Position numbers and translations under genes: made by a program. From assembly GCF_026914185.1 (NCBI RefSeq), contig NC_070567.1, positions 1,762,001 through 1,826,000 on the forward strand: a DNA stretch of 64,000 bases. The letters are read 5' to 3'. This stretch comes from Puccinia triticina (Eukaryota; Basidiomycota; Pucciniomycetes; Pucciniales; Pucciniaceae). Below the pieces are notes generated by a model. It was not told the DNA's origin and did not search any database. It was given only the letters and a program-made list of their open reading frames with translations. Below, piece by piece: positions 35,265-46,525 of the stretch (position 1 is the first letter of the stretch; every line of letters starts with the position of its first letter).

Positions 35265-36115
35265 TTAATCTTTGTGTTTAGAGTTCTTGAATCTTCTTAG
35301 ATATTTATCCGCATCTTTAATGTCCTTTTCTGGTAGCCATTCATCTTCATGAATTGGGTTTCTGTATCTTACAAGATATAATTTATCTTTCTCTCCTCTG
35401 ATCTTTTTATCTTCCAAGATCTTATGAATTTTCTTCTCCTCTGACTCTTCAAGTGGAGGTACTTCTGCTTCAGGTATTTCCTTGCGTAAAGGAAATAACT
35501 CAGCATCTGATTCATTATAGTGTTTAAGTAAGCTTACTGGAAATGTAGGATGTTTCTTTTCTAGTTCTCCATATAGTTCCACTTCTACTGCATTTGGTCC
35601 ATGTAATGCTTTGACTACAAATGGGCCTACAAATGCATTTCTAAGTTTCTTAGGTCCTTTAATATTAGTAAAGTTTGTAGTTGATATTAATACTAGATCT
35701 CCTATTTTGAAGCTGGGTACTTTATGCTTTTTGTCCCATTTTTCTTTGCTATATTCAAATGCATTATCCATGCTTTGTTGGGCGTGTTTTCTGGCTTTGT
35801 CCAGCATATTTTTAAAGCTTGCTGCTGTAGGGTGTACTTCTACTAGGTCCTTTTTCAGGCTGTCTTGTGGTAGTCTGGGGTTCCATCCTTTTTCTAAAAT
35901 AGCTGGTGTTTTCCCTGTTGATGCATGGGTTGATGTCCTGTAGGCTAACTCTAGGGCTGGTAATAGTGTGACCCAGTCATGAGTGAATCCGTCAGAATCT
36001 TTAAACTCTAATCCATATGCACAGAATCTTCTTAGCATGTCTTCTAGAGTCTGAATCATCCTCTCTGCTAGCCCATCTGTTTGCGGATGGTATGCTGTTG
36101 AGAAAGAGTTTGGTG
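35265..36115 (-). pseudogene. Gypsy integrase C-terminal half and chromodomain
   Basis: Continues the integrase after a frameshift near 36115: [20 protein letters not shown] holds the catalytic glutamate, then the GPY/F-type region (KLRNAFVGPFVVKALHGPNA) and, at the end, a chromodomain (KLYLVRYRNPIHEDEWLPEK). The chromodomain assigns the element to the chromovirus clade, whose integrases use it to target chromatin. Confidence 0.9.
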
Positions 36116-37423
36116 CCAAATAAGCGGTACAATCCTCTCCATAGATCTGATGTAAATTTGGGATCCCTGTCACTGATGATGTTTTTGAATAGTCCTGTCC
36201 ATGAAATCACTTGTTGCCAAATCATTCTGGCTGTGTCCATAGCTGTATCATTTTTATGACATGGTAGGAATATATGTGTTTTGCTAAATCTGTCTACAAT
36301 GACTAGATATGCATTATAGTTCTTCTTTCCTCCAGGTGGTAATCCTGTAACCCAGTCCATGTTAACTGTTTCCCATGGTCTAGTGGGTTCTTCTATTTTT
36401 ATCATGTGCCCAAACCTTTTGCCTGTTGCTTTGTTTGCTCTCTGGCATCTCTCACATGTGGTGCAGTATGTCTCTACATCTTGTTGCCATTTTGGCCACC
36501 ATGCTAGATTCCTTACTCTTTCTTCTGTTCTGTCTGAAGATAGGTGGCCAGATGATGTACTGTCGTGGCATTCATGTAGTAGTGTATTGATCAATACTCT
36601 GTCCATTACTGTTAGTACACATGTGTGTTTGGATCTGTGGTAGATGATTCCGTCAAATAGATGCAATCTTCCTTCTTGATATGATTTCTTCCATGCTGTA
36701 TCCAGCGCTGCAATCAGGTCATCATCCTTTGAATCTGTTTTGGATATTATTTGTACTAACAATGTGCAGTTGTTGTCTTGTTTATAACTATTTCTGATTT
36801 CTTCAAAGAATTCATATTCTAGTTCAGTAATGCTAATTCCCATAATTGGTAATTCTTCTGGGTCTTCAGGTGCCCAGGCTGGATTATCTGGTGTATTTGG
36901 TAGGGACCACCTAGAGAGTCCATCTGCATTTTTATGCAACCTTCCTTCCTTATGAATTATTGTCATGTTACCTCTATATACTTGAATAGATATCTGCCAT
37001 CTAAGCATGTGTCTGTTAGAGGTCTTCATGTTAATGAGTGACTTCAGTGCAATACAGTCTGTGATGACGTCAAACACACTTCCATCTAGATAATAGTGGA
37101 GTTTCTCTAGGGCCCAGACTAAACATAGGCATTCTAGTTGACTTGCTCCATAGCGTGCTTCAGATTTCTTGAGTTGTCTGGATATGAAACAAATGGGACC
37201 TTCTACAGGTTTATCATTGATGATTTGTAATTGATGGAGGGCTGCTCCTAGTCCTTCCATTGAGGCATCAACATATAACACAAAAGGTTTCTTGAAATCT
37301 GGCATTAATAAAAGAGGTGCTCTAGTCAGGTGTTCTCTTATTTTATTAAATGCCATGTGTCTTTCTGTGGTCATTTCAAAGGCAGTATCATTGGAAGCTA
37401 TCTCTGTGAGCCTGTGTCTCTTA
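36116..37423 (-). pseudogene. Gypsy RNase H and integrase N-terminal half
   Basis: RNase [19 protein letters not shown], then [20 protein letters not shown] and ITDCIAL (usually TDH). Integrase: zinc motif with H...GHLSSDRT and CTTCERCQ, core [11 protein letters not shown] with the first Asp and [11 protein letters not shown] with the second Asp. The frame is then lost by a one-base shift. At its right end the frame joins to the RT piece once the solo LTR at 37424-38247 is removed. Confidence 0.9.
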
Positions 37424-38247
37424 TGTGACAACAGGACACAAGGAAAATGGGGGGACTCTGGTTGGATTTCTTGGGATAAAGAAATACAAACAGAGAGAGA
37501 AGAAAGAAAGAGAGAAAGAGAAGATCAGGCCTAGACTTTAAGTCTTAATTAATTGATCTGGGCTATTCTCAACCAGGAAAAGTTGGATTCCAGCTGTGCA
37601 AGGCCAAGAAAGAGTGCAACAGCCTCCACTCACAACAAGGAAACGTTGGTGGGATTCAGAAGTAGGGTTACTACTCTGCTCTGGTTTTGTAGGTCTTAAC
37701 CAGAGATAACCTTTTGATCTTTTAAGAATGAAAGATTTGAAGAAAAGTAGAAACAGTCAAGAGCAACAGAGTTTCACTCTGGATAAGCAAGGTTCAGTGA
37801 AAAGAGTCTACTTACTGTCAATATCCTAGGCGCCTGTGACAGTAGGTATACTGGGAGCGTGGTAGTCTCTTTGGTGGTGATCCTGGGTTATCTGGGGTGT
37901 GGTTCTGGTGTGCTGAAGTCTGTGGATCCTCCAGCTGCTTGGGGGATCCTGACTTCGAAAATTTTCAAAGTTGGATGACATAATCACACATGTACATGTG
38001 GTTGGGAGCGCTCAGGCACGACTACACGGCGCTGCTGCGCATGTGTGTCACAAACCACAAACTCTATGAAGGAGTAGAGATATTGTAAAGTGATCAGTGA
38101 ACACTAGGGTCAAAGTTGCATGAGAAATCAGAATCTGAAGTCAAAACAACCTTATGTCTTAAGGTTAAAAAGATATGAGCACATTTAGGTATAAAATGGA
38201 GATAAAAGGCAGTTTTAGGTCAACTGTGTTGACTCTAAGGCTGACAA
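37424..38247 (-). repeat. Solo LTR, about 824 bp, inserted in pol
   Basis: Minus strand reads TGTCAGCCTTAGAGTCAACA...TTGTCACA, with near-identical 5-bp flanks TCTTA (37419-37423) and TCTCA (38248-38252). Removing it and one flank restores the frame from ...ARCLYE into RHRLTEIAS. The first 14 bases equal the host element's LTR start, so it comes from a related family. Contains a GAGAGAGAAAGAAAG purine run. Confidence 0.8.
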
Positions 38248-39253
38248 TCTCATACAAGCATCTGGCCATAGCTGCATAGCCTTCTAGGTGTTGTCTGTAG
38301 TAGCTTGCAAACCCAAGAAAGCTTTGCATTTCTTTTTTGTTTGTTGGTGCTGGCTTCTGTAGTACTGCTGCTACTTTATTCTGGTCTATGCATAATGCTA
38401 GTCCTGAAACTACATGTCCTAGTGCTTTAATTTCTGCAAATCCAAATGCACACTTCTTTAGTTAAATTTTCATGTTAACACTAATTATCTTTGTTAGAAC
38501 TAGTTCTATTCTGCTCATATGGTCCCCCCATGTTTCAGAGCATATGATTATGTCATCTATGTATATAATTAGCCATCCCAGTCCAAGTTCTTCACAGAAG
38601 ATGGTATTCATCATTCTTTGGAAATGTGATGGGGCATTTTTAATTCCAAAAGGCATTCTGAGGTAATCATAAACACCTTTATGTGTTATGATTCTCAGGT
38701 ATTTTCTTGCACGTTCTGTTACTACATTCTGATGAAATCCTTTTAAAGCATCCATACTTGTAATGTATTTTGCTTTGGCTAGGTTTGTCAATGTCTCTTG
38801 TATCCTTGGTATAGAATATCTGTCTGGGACTGTGTAGGTGTTCAGTGCACGGAAATCTCCTACCATGCGTGATTTACCATTGTGGTAGGTTATAATTACT
38901 GGTGTGGTTATTTCCACCTCTTCATTATGCCCTACTTTTCTAAGGACATTGAGCCTTACTAACTCATCCAGGTGTTTTGCAAGCTCTTCTCTTGCTCTAG
39001 GGCTTGCTGGGTAAGCTGGTCTCCTTAGCAAAGGTGGATAGGGGCGCTCAATGTTTAATGTAATGTCCACTTCATGGCCTATGACTGCCCCTAGTGGTTC
39101 CTTATCTGATGCAAATGCAGTTTTGTTCCTATACAGCATGTTGCGTAACTGTAATAGTTGGTCTACACTCAGTTTATCATTAAAATTGGCTTCTGCTAGT
39201 TGTTCTCTTCCAAATCTCTCTTTGTCTTCATCCTGCATTTCTACTTGCTCCAC
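38248..39253 (-). pseudogene. Gypsy reverse transcriptase
   Basis: Landmarks in order: RRPAYPASPRAREEL, VGDFRALNTYTVPD, ITSMDALKGFHQN, LRMPFGIKNAPSHFQRMM and the catalytic box IIYIDDIII, all intact. A TAA codon at about 38463 follows VNMKI, after which the thumb continues KKCAFGFAEIKALGHVVSG and MQSFLGFASYYRQHL in the same frame. The start overlaps the end of gag-protease in the -1 frame across an A-rich run, possibly a frameshift site or a mutation. Confidence 0.9.
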
Positions 39254-41128
39254 AGGTAAAGGCTCTTTGGATTTGAATAGGAATTTTTCCTTTTATTGTC
39301 ATTCCCAATAGTAAAGTATCTTGCTCTGCTATTGGTTATGTCAAAGCCATAGATATTTAAGTAGTCATTTCCTAGTATGAAGTGTTTACTTACTGCATCC
39401 TCTATTACAATGAATTCTACTTTCATTCTGACTGAACCTGATGGGTGAGGGATTATTATGGGGCATTCAAATACTCCTATTGGCTTCATGGTACTGCTGG
39501 CACTGTTTATTCTTACTTTCCCAAGTGGTAGAAGGATGTCTTTGTAGTCTGGGCATAATTTTCTCAAGTATGTCTCAGGTACTACTGAGCAGTATGATCC
39601 ACTGTCCAGTAACATTTCTGCTTCCCTACCATTAAACAGTATGTGTGTAATGTTGGTTTTACCAGCTGTGTAGCCTTTCCCTCTTGTAGGTTTGGTTTTC
39701 ATCAGTCTGGCTTCCTGGATATTTCCTTCAGGTTGTCCAGGATGCCATGCTTGTGGTAAATTGTGCTCTGTCTCAGCTTCTGCCACTTCTATGTCTATGT
39801 TGATCATATTACAAGACCCTGATGAGACTGATGACCCATCATCATGTGTTTCCTCTGTATCTGATTGAGTCTTTTCTTCAGCTGTTTCTTCTGCCTCTAT
39901 TTCAACATTGTTAATGTTTTTCTTTGGGTGAGGGCAGTTTGGTGACGTGTGTCCCATCTTACTACAGCTGTAGCACTTCTTATCTTTCTGGTAACTCAGG
40001 TCTTTTGAAGTGGATGGTTTTTTCTCTTCTGTTTTCTCAGTTTTATCTCCTTGGTATCTAGGTTTATATCTTCTACCAATGCGTGTACGTGTAGTTATGT
40101 CTTCTAATGTGTTGACTATATCTTCTGTACTTGCGTTGTAGGGTAGTCTGCTTTTAATGGCATGCTCTAGATCTCCTCCACATTTTTTAAGGATTCTCAG
40201 GTGGACTTCATTGTCTGTTAAATTGGGCCAAATGGCTTTCAACCTATCTTTCTGAGATATTACCCATTTAAGTGGATTGTCTTTTTCAATATCAAATGTG
40301 CTCTCATCAAATTTATTTTCAATTTTGAAGCGCCATGCTGGGCTTCCCCATTTGCTATTAATTTGTTCTTTCCACCACTCCCAAGATTGTTTGCCATGAG
40401 TTGAGCGTAAGTCTGTGAACCAGCGCTTAGCACATCCTTTAAAGAGGCTGTTAAGTCTTCCAGTAATTGAGGAATCACTCAGTTCAAAATCTTCTTGGTA
40501 CAAATCAATTGTTTTAATGAAGTCCAAGTGATCATATTCTCCTTCACCTCTAAATGATGGCCAATCTTTAATCCTGGGTACATCTTTAGAGTTATCTCTC
40601 ATAGTTTGGATACTTGGGTTGTATGATTGTTCTTCAAAGAATGGTGTTGGTGGGACTGTGTACTCTTTTCTCAAGGGTGTTTCTTCCTCTACCATTCTCC
40701 TGAAAGGATTGCTAGATTGATGTGGTGGTACATCTTTCATACCTTGCTTGTGTGGGGTATAAGTTTGTGGTTGCACTGGTATATTGTTGCCAATTTTTTG
40801 TGCTATGTTATCCATGCTAGTCATAATTTTGCTCTGCATTTCATCAAACTTATTGTTGATCTTAATGATTTCATCCGCCATACTGTCACTGTTATGTATA
40901 ATGAGTTGTTCTAGTTTATAAACTTTGTCCATTATTTCAAGTATGTTTTCATCTTGAGTTTCACGGTTTTCTGACTCATGCTCACTGTTTATTTTCAGTT
41001 GGTCCAGTTTACTGGTAATATCTAATCTGTTAATATCAGTATGTATTGCATTTAATTTGGCAATTACTGTAGTTTCTTTAGCATTTGTCTGAATTTCTGT
41101 TGTGACTTTTTGTAATTTATTATTATAA
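39241..41128 (-). pseudogene. Gypsy gag (main part) and protease
   Basis: A long open frame of about 625 codons. It holds a coiled-coil-like N part, the capsid region (KDVPRIKDWPSFRGEGEYDH, KRWFTDLRSTHGKQSWEWWK), a CCHC zinc knuckle CYSCSKMGHTSPNC, an acidic linker and the retroviral-type protease MLLDSGSYCSVVP followed by HFILGNDYL. At 41128 it is interrupted by Helitron D; its N-terminal continuation is at 45802. Confidence 0.9.
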
Positions 41129-41196
41129 CTAGAGGCCAAAGCGGCTTTGCCGCTGCAACACAACGCACCCACGAGCTTTTGCTGGCCCCCCCGCCC

Positions 41197-41228
41197 CCGC
41201 TCCCCCCCCCCCCCCCCCCCCCCCCCCC
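41197..41228. repeat. Poly-C tract
   Basis: More than 25 consecutive C with one or two interruptions before it. Confidence 0.95.
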
Positions 41229-41722
41229 AAGAAATCTTCCGCTCCCTGGGAATCTGCAGAAATTCACCCTAAACATTTGACCGCTTGACAATCACATCAA
41301 CTCAACCCAAAAGTCGCCCCCAAGCTACACAACAAGTCCACCAAAGCCGCTCAGGGTTCTCTTGCCTTACTGTTTTCCGAGGTCAGTTCAATCCACACAT
41401 GGCATACAGCCCAGAATACCCCAAAGACCATACGTTTGGAGGGTCATGGGAGGAGAACACTTGGACTTCCAGAGACTTGTGTAGCGGCAAAAGATAGGGA
41501 AGAGTGAGACAAGTTTCATGATCCAAAGGGCATGCCTGGGGCCCTTTGGGAACAGGGTCAAAATTTGAATGGCACAAAACACCCACCAAAAGGCCCCAAA
41601 ACCTCAGGCCAAAAAGTGGACATTAGTCCCAAGTCCCTCCTTCGGAGGTTGCGCTTTGCGCCAGCCCAGGCTGTACCAGGGCCCTCCAAAGTGGGGGACT
41701 TGTGTTAAGTTAGGGGCGCACC

Positions 41723-42364
41723 CTACCAGCGCACCAAAGTTCAATCCAGTTAGGGTGACCGGTTGCCCACTCAAGCATCTCACCAAATCACCATTAGCTC
41801 TAACGATTCGCCATTGAACACGTGGAAAAAGTTGCTACAAGTGGGGGGGCTCAGATCGGGCTTGATGGCGCACGCAGACTAAAAGCCATGGCGGTTTCAC
41901 TTAGGCTCAAACAATTCCAAAAGCAAACACATCCGTCCTATCTTTCATATTTACTCGCACAACCTGCCACTACAACGGTTCGCTGCTTGATTCTCCCTCC
42001 ATTGCACCAGGCGTGGAAAACGTGCTAGTGCCGTACCGTCAAGGCCGCAGGGACCGGCTACATTAACCCAGCTGTGCCTCACTCGTCAGCATAAGTTGCG
42101 CGCAACATGCTATCCACAATGTCGCACTCACGGCCAGAGGATTATGCCCGCGCCAGAAAACTTCCCGCCGCCGGCCCCCGCAACATAATCGTGTGATACT
42201 ATGAACCCGTCGCCCATCAAGTGCAAATCAAGCGTTTCAAGTAATTTTAATGCCTGAGCACGCAGAACATCCACAATTTTTTTGTCTTTGTGTATCACAT
42301 ATCCTATCTGTTGTAATTCAATTTCAACTTAACTTATTCTGAAGGTCAAAATCCTTGACGTAAG
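41723..42364. other. No gene seen (inside Helitron D)
   Basis: Moderate GC; short frames without a recognisable domain. Confidence 0.3.
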
Positions 42365-43497
42365 CTACTCACGAACAAAAAATATGCAATCATTCATAAT
42401 CGGCGCGAGCTCAGATAAACCCCAAGTTGTCCACTGGACCATCTCTGCAGTTTCGCGCGGCTCTTTAAAGCATAAAACCCTCTTATTATTGATTCTCAAA
42501 GAGAGGTACTGATCACAGTCAACTAATAAAAATCGACGTCCACTAAACGGATACGAGAAAAATGATAAAAGCTCACCATAACATTTGCACCACTCTCCAT
42601 CACGCAAAATGGACACCTCTTAGTGTTGATCGCGTTGTGATTGTTGTCAAGAAGAACTGGAATCTGACCTGTTATCCTTAACAACAGTTAGCATAGAAAT
42701 CCATTGGCTCAGGTTATTGCTTACCGTTGGGGTTCATCTGGAGAATTAACTGATGCATTGCCTCCCGCCATGCTTTACTGACTTCAATATCAAGTCGCGC
42801 GGCCCTATTCCACAGGCAAAGCTGCTAGGACGACCGTCTCCTCCGCCATGCTAGGTCAGGCCCCTTAGCCCAACCCTCACATTATCGGTGTGTCACTCCG
42901 GCCGCGGCGAAAACGCACCATTAGATAACGCATTGCTATTGAATAATCTCGACGTGAGCTTCCTATTGATTTCATTCACAAGCTGGCTTGGCCCTAGCAG
43001 CACAGCTCTTCCTTTTCCAAAACTGCTTATCGCGATGTAGTCGACGATGATAAATAAAGGGGTCAGGAGTGGACACTCTCGTTGTTGTGGCGACGATTGG
43101 TGTGGCGCGTTAGGCCCTAGTGAGGAGTCGTTTGAGACAGGCGAGTCGACAGAGGGGGCCGTGAAACTGGATATGGGGCTGGTGTTGGTGACACGGGTGC
43201 AGGAAGCAAATGTGTTAGTTGCTGCCGCAGGCGTTGTGGGGTAGGGCTCAGTTGAAAAGAAGAAAAAAAAAATAGACCCTTGCGGGCAGGACTGACACGA
43301 AGTTGTCGTTATGTCGATGATAGGGGTGACCGGATTAGGCGGCATTGAGCCGTTGCTGTGCGCGGAAGGGAAGGAATATTTGATAAGTTGGGTGGTATGG
43401 CTGAAGTTTGAGAAAGCGGGGCGGCAGAGGTGGCGTTAATACTGGTGAGTGCCTGTACTTGGTGGGCAAGGGTCCACAAAACGGCAGTCGTTGGCAA
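42365..43497 (-). other. Possible captured spliced gene fragment in Helitron D
   Basis: Minus strand shows protein-like stretches separated by plausible introns: PPNPVTPIIDITTTSC and FGKGRAVLLGPSQLVNEINR (43345-42893), REAMHQLILQMNPN followed by a GTAAGC donor (about 42735), and, after a GGTCAG acceptor, NNHNAINTKRCPFCVMESGA ending at a GTGAGC donor. The CPFC motif hints at metal binding but I cannot name the family. Confidence 0.35.
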
Positions 43498-43526
43498 GTC
43501 GGGTTCAGTGGGAAGGTGTTAATTTA

Positions 43527-45518
43527 GGGTCAGCCTAAATGCACTCCAAACTTTTACTTCATGCACTCCAAATTTTTGGCTTTGGGGGGCCAGCACTCCA
43601 AAAAAGTTGGAGTGCCTTGATTTTGTACTCCCAAAACATGGAGTCCCCAGATGGGCACTCCATGTTTCTTAGAGTACACAACTGGGTACTCCAAAATTGA
43701 CCGAAATAGGGGAGTGCAGCTAGATGCACTCCAAAAAAAATGGAGTGCAAGCCCAAGCACTCCACCTTTTCAGTGGAGGATTTTGGCTTTGCACTCCAGC
43801 TGGCAAATACCAAATGGAGTGCATTCGGGTGCACTCCAATGTCTCCTTTTTTTTGGAGTGCCCACAATCACACCTCTCGATGACCGGTCTGGACCGGTCA
43901 TCAAGGGGCACACAACCGGTCATCCAGAGGACTCATACCTCTCGATGACCAGCGCGGACCGGTCATCAGTCACACCTCTCGATGACCGGTGTGTACCAGC
44001 CATCGAGGGGAGGTGCTACTCTCGATGACCGGTCTTTACCGGTCATCGAGGGGACTCCCACCTCTCAATGACTGGCGCGGACCGGTCATCAGTCACACCT
44101 CCCAATGACCGGCACAGACCGGTCATCGAGAGGACTCACACCCCTCGATGACCGGTCAGACCGGTCATCGAGGGGACTCACACCTCTCAATGACCGGTCA
44201 GACCGGTCATCGAGGGTAATAACACCTCTTGATGACCGGTCAGACCGGTCATCAAGGGTAATAACACCTCTTGATGACCGGTGTGTACCAGTCATCGAGG
44301 GGAGGTGCTACTCTCGATGACCGGTCGGTCTGACCGGTCATCGAGAGGAGATGTTACTCCTCTCGATGAACGGCACAGACCGTTCATTGGGAGATGTTAC
44401 TCCTCTCGATGAACGGCACAGACCGGTCATCAAGAGATGTGACTCACCTTGATGACCGGTCATCACCGGTTATCGAGAGGTGTGAGTCCTCTCGATGACC
44501 GGTCTGTGCCGGTCATCGAGAGGTGTGAGCCCTCTTCATGACCGGTGATGACCGGTCATCAAGAGGAGGTGCTACTCTCAATGACCAGTGATGACCGGTC
44601 ATCGAGAGGTGTGAGTCCCCTCAATGACCGGTCTGACCGGTCATTGAGGAATGTGACTCACCTCAATGACCGGTCATCACCGGTCATCGAGAGGTGTTAT
44701 TACCCTTGATGACCGGTCTGACCGGTCATCGAGAGATGGGACTCACCTCGATGGCCGGTGATGACTGGTCATTGAGAGGTGTTGTTACCCTCGATGACCG
44801 GACTGACCGATCATCGAGAGGTGTGAGCCCTCTCCATGACCGGTGATGACCGGTCATTGAGAGGAGGTGTTATTAGCCTCAATGACCGGTGGTGACCAAT
44901 CATCGAGGGGTGAGTCCCCTTGATGACCGGTCTGTGCCGGTCATCGGGAGGTGTGACCGGTCCGCGCCGGTCATCGAGAGGTGTGAGTCCCCTTGGTGAC
45001 CGGCACAGACCGGTCATTGAGAGGAGATGTTACTCCCCCGATGACCGGCACAGAACGGTCATCGAGAGGTGTGATTTCCCTCAATGACCGGCGGTCCGGT
45101 ACAGACCGGTCATTGAGAGGAGATGTTAATCCGCTCAATGCCAGTCTGTACCGGTCATGGATATCAGGAGGATCAAGTGGGGTGTGTTTGTACATAGCCC
45201 GGTTGAAGTTGTAGGCACTCCAGCTCTGGCTGGAGTGCACAGTACTGCACTCCCCTTTTGAGGAGGAGAAATATCAGGAATGGAGTGCTAGGGGAATGCA
45301 CTCCAATCTGATGGAGTGAGACTCATGGGCACTCATTACATTTCCTGGCCACTGGAGTTCTTTGTGGTGCACTCCAAAGATTCTTGAGTCCCCGGTTCTG
45401 CACTCCAATTGAGTTGGGGTACTCTAGTCTGTACTCCAAAAATCATTGGAGTGCACACTCCATACACTCACTTTTGGAGTGCTTTTGGGATTTTTTTGGA
45501 GTGCATTTAGGCTGACCC
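43527..45518. mobile_element. MULE-like TIR element with hairpin array, second copy
   Basis: Ends GGGTCAGCCTAAATGCACTC and complement, flanked by TTAATTTA on both sides (43519-43526, 45519-45526). It is the copy of 15669-17407 in inverse orientation, with the same GGAGTGCA subterminal zones. The central GATGACCGG array is longer and better conserved (43870-45160), with many exact 11-bp stems TCGATGACCGG/CCGGTCATCGA. Confidence 0.85.
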
Positions 45519-45801
45519 TTAATTTAAAGAGCGGGCAATGCGTAATGCTGAACCGCAGGGGATCCGGTTTCGTCCTACCCCCTCCCTGGAGCTGCCCTAA
45601 TTAATTGATTAGGCCCTCCTTGAAATCCTATTTGACCGGCCCACTTTTGCTTGTTGCTGCGGCACAAGCTGGAGGGTCAATCTGAGGTGCCCCCAGGGTA
45701 TTTGGGGATTATTTTCAACTTATAATATGTCTTTTGTTAATGAACATAGGCAAAACCCATGATCTTGCCTTCCATGATTCTGTGGATTTAATAAACTTGG
45801 A

Positions 45802-46500
45802 TCTACAAGTCCTAATTTTATATTGCTTATTTGTTGTATTATTCCTGTAGTTTTCTTAACCTCTGGTACAATATTTTTAATATCTTTGGCAATATCTATT
45901 GCATTTTCTGCTAAGTTTTTAATTTTGAAAGCGCTGTCATGTACATTAAGGTGGATAGCATTGATTTTACTATCAATGTGCTCAATGTTTTTAATCAAAA
46001 TTTGATTAAAGAAATCTTCTACACGTGCTAGAGGCTCATTATGGTCTATAAGCTCTTCTAGTTTCTCTGTCTTATATTTTTTGTTGATTTCTTTAACATC
46101 TCTTGGTGGTTTATTGGTTTGCTCATGCTTGTTTAAGCGCTGAACTTCTTGTCTCACCGTTTTGGTTTTTAGTTGAGGGACTTGTCCAATTTCTCGGACT
46201 TTATTTACTTCACTACTATCAACATTAATATTATGTTTCTCGGTTACTTGCGGATAAGACTTTGTAATAGGTACTTTAGCAGATTGTAAGGCAGTCTCTT
46301 TAACAGGTTGTATAACAGGCTCTTTAGAAGACGTTGGGACTGGATCTCTTTCAGATAGTAATGTGGGCTCGTATGATAAGACAATATCAGATTCTAAGGC
46401 AGGTTCAGTATTGGACGGTAATACGGGCTGGGTATTATGAAAAAAGATAGAGGTCAAGGCGATAATGTTGGGCTGGTTAGTTATATGGCCTACTCTTCAA
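45802..46500 (-). pseudogene. Gypsy gag, N-terminal part
   Basis: Open frame rich in Glu, Lys and Pro, with a helical segment EDFFNQILIKNIEHIDSKIN that resembles the following gag part. It continues in frame into 41128 across Helitron D. No ATG is found in this frame; a CCCAG acceptor at about 46432 or fusion to an upstream exon may supply the start. Confidence 0.65.
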
Positions 46501-46525
46501 TGGCGTCCTTGACTTCCATCAGGAC

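Larger units (their letters stand above)
41129..45801 (-). mobile_element. Helitron D, 4.7 kb, inserted in gag
   Basis: Minus 5' end TCCAAGTTTATTAAATCC ending at 45801; 3' hairpin GCGGC-AAA-GCCGC then TTTGGCCTCTAG at 41129. Host bases A and T border it. Joining 45802 to 41128 keeps the gag frame open (GLVD then YNNKLQKV), which proves both ends to the base. It contains poly-C (about 41197-41228), a CTTAACA-type right end (about 41690-41722), possible captured exons and a MULE-like element. Confidence 0.92.

Noticed and set aside
39441..40914. Plus-strand ORFs opposite gag
   Set aside because: Antisense shadows of the long gag-protease frame on the minus strand.
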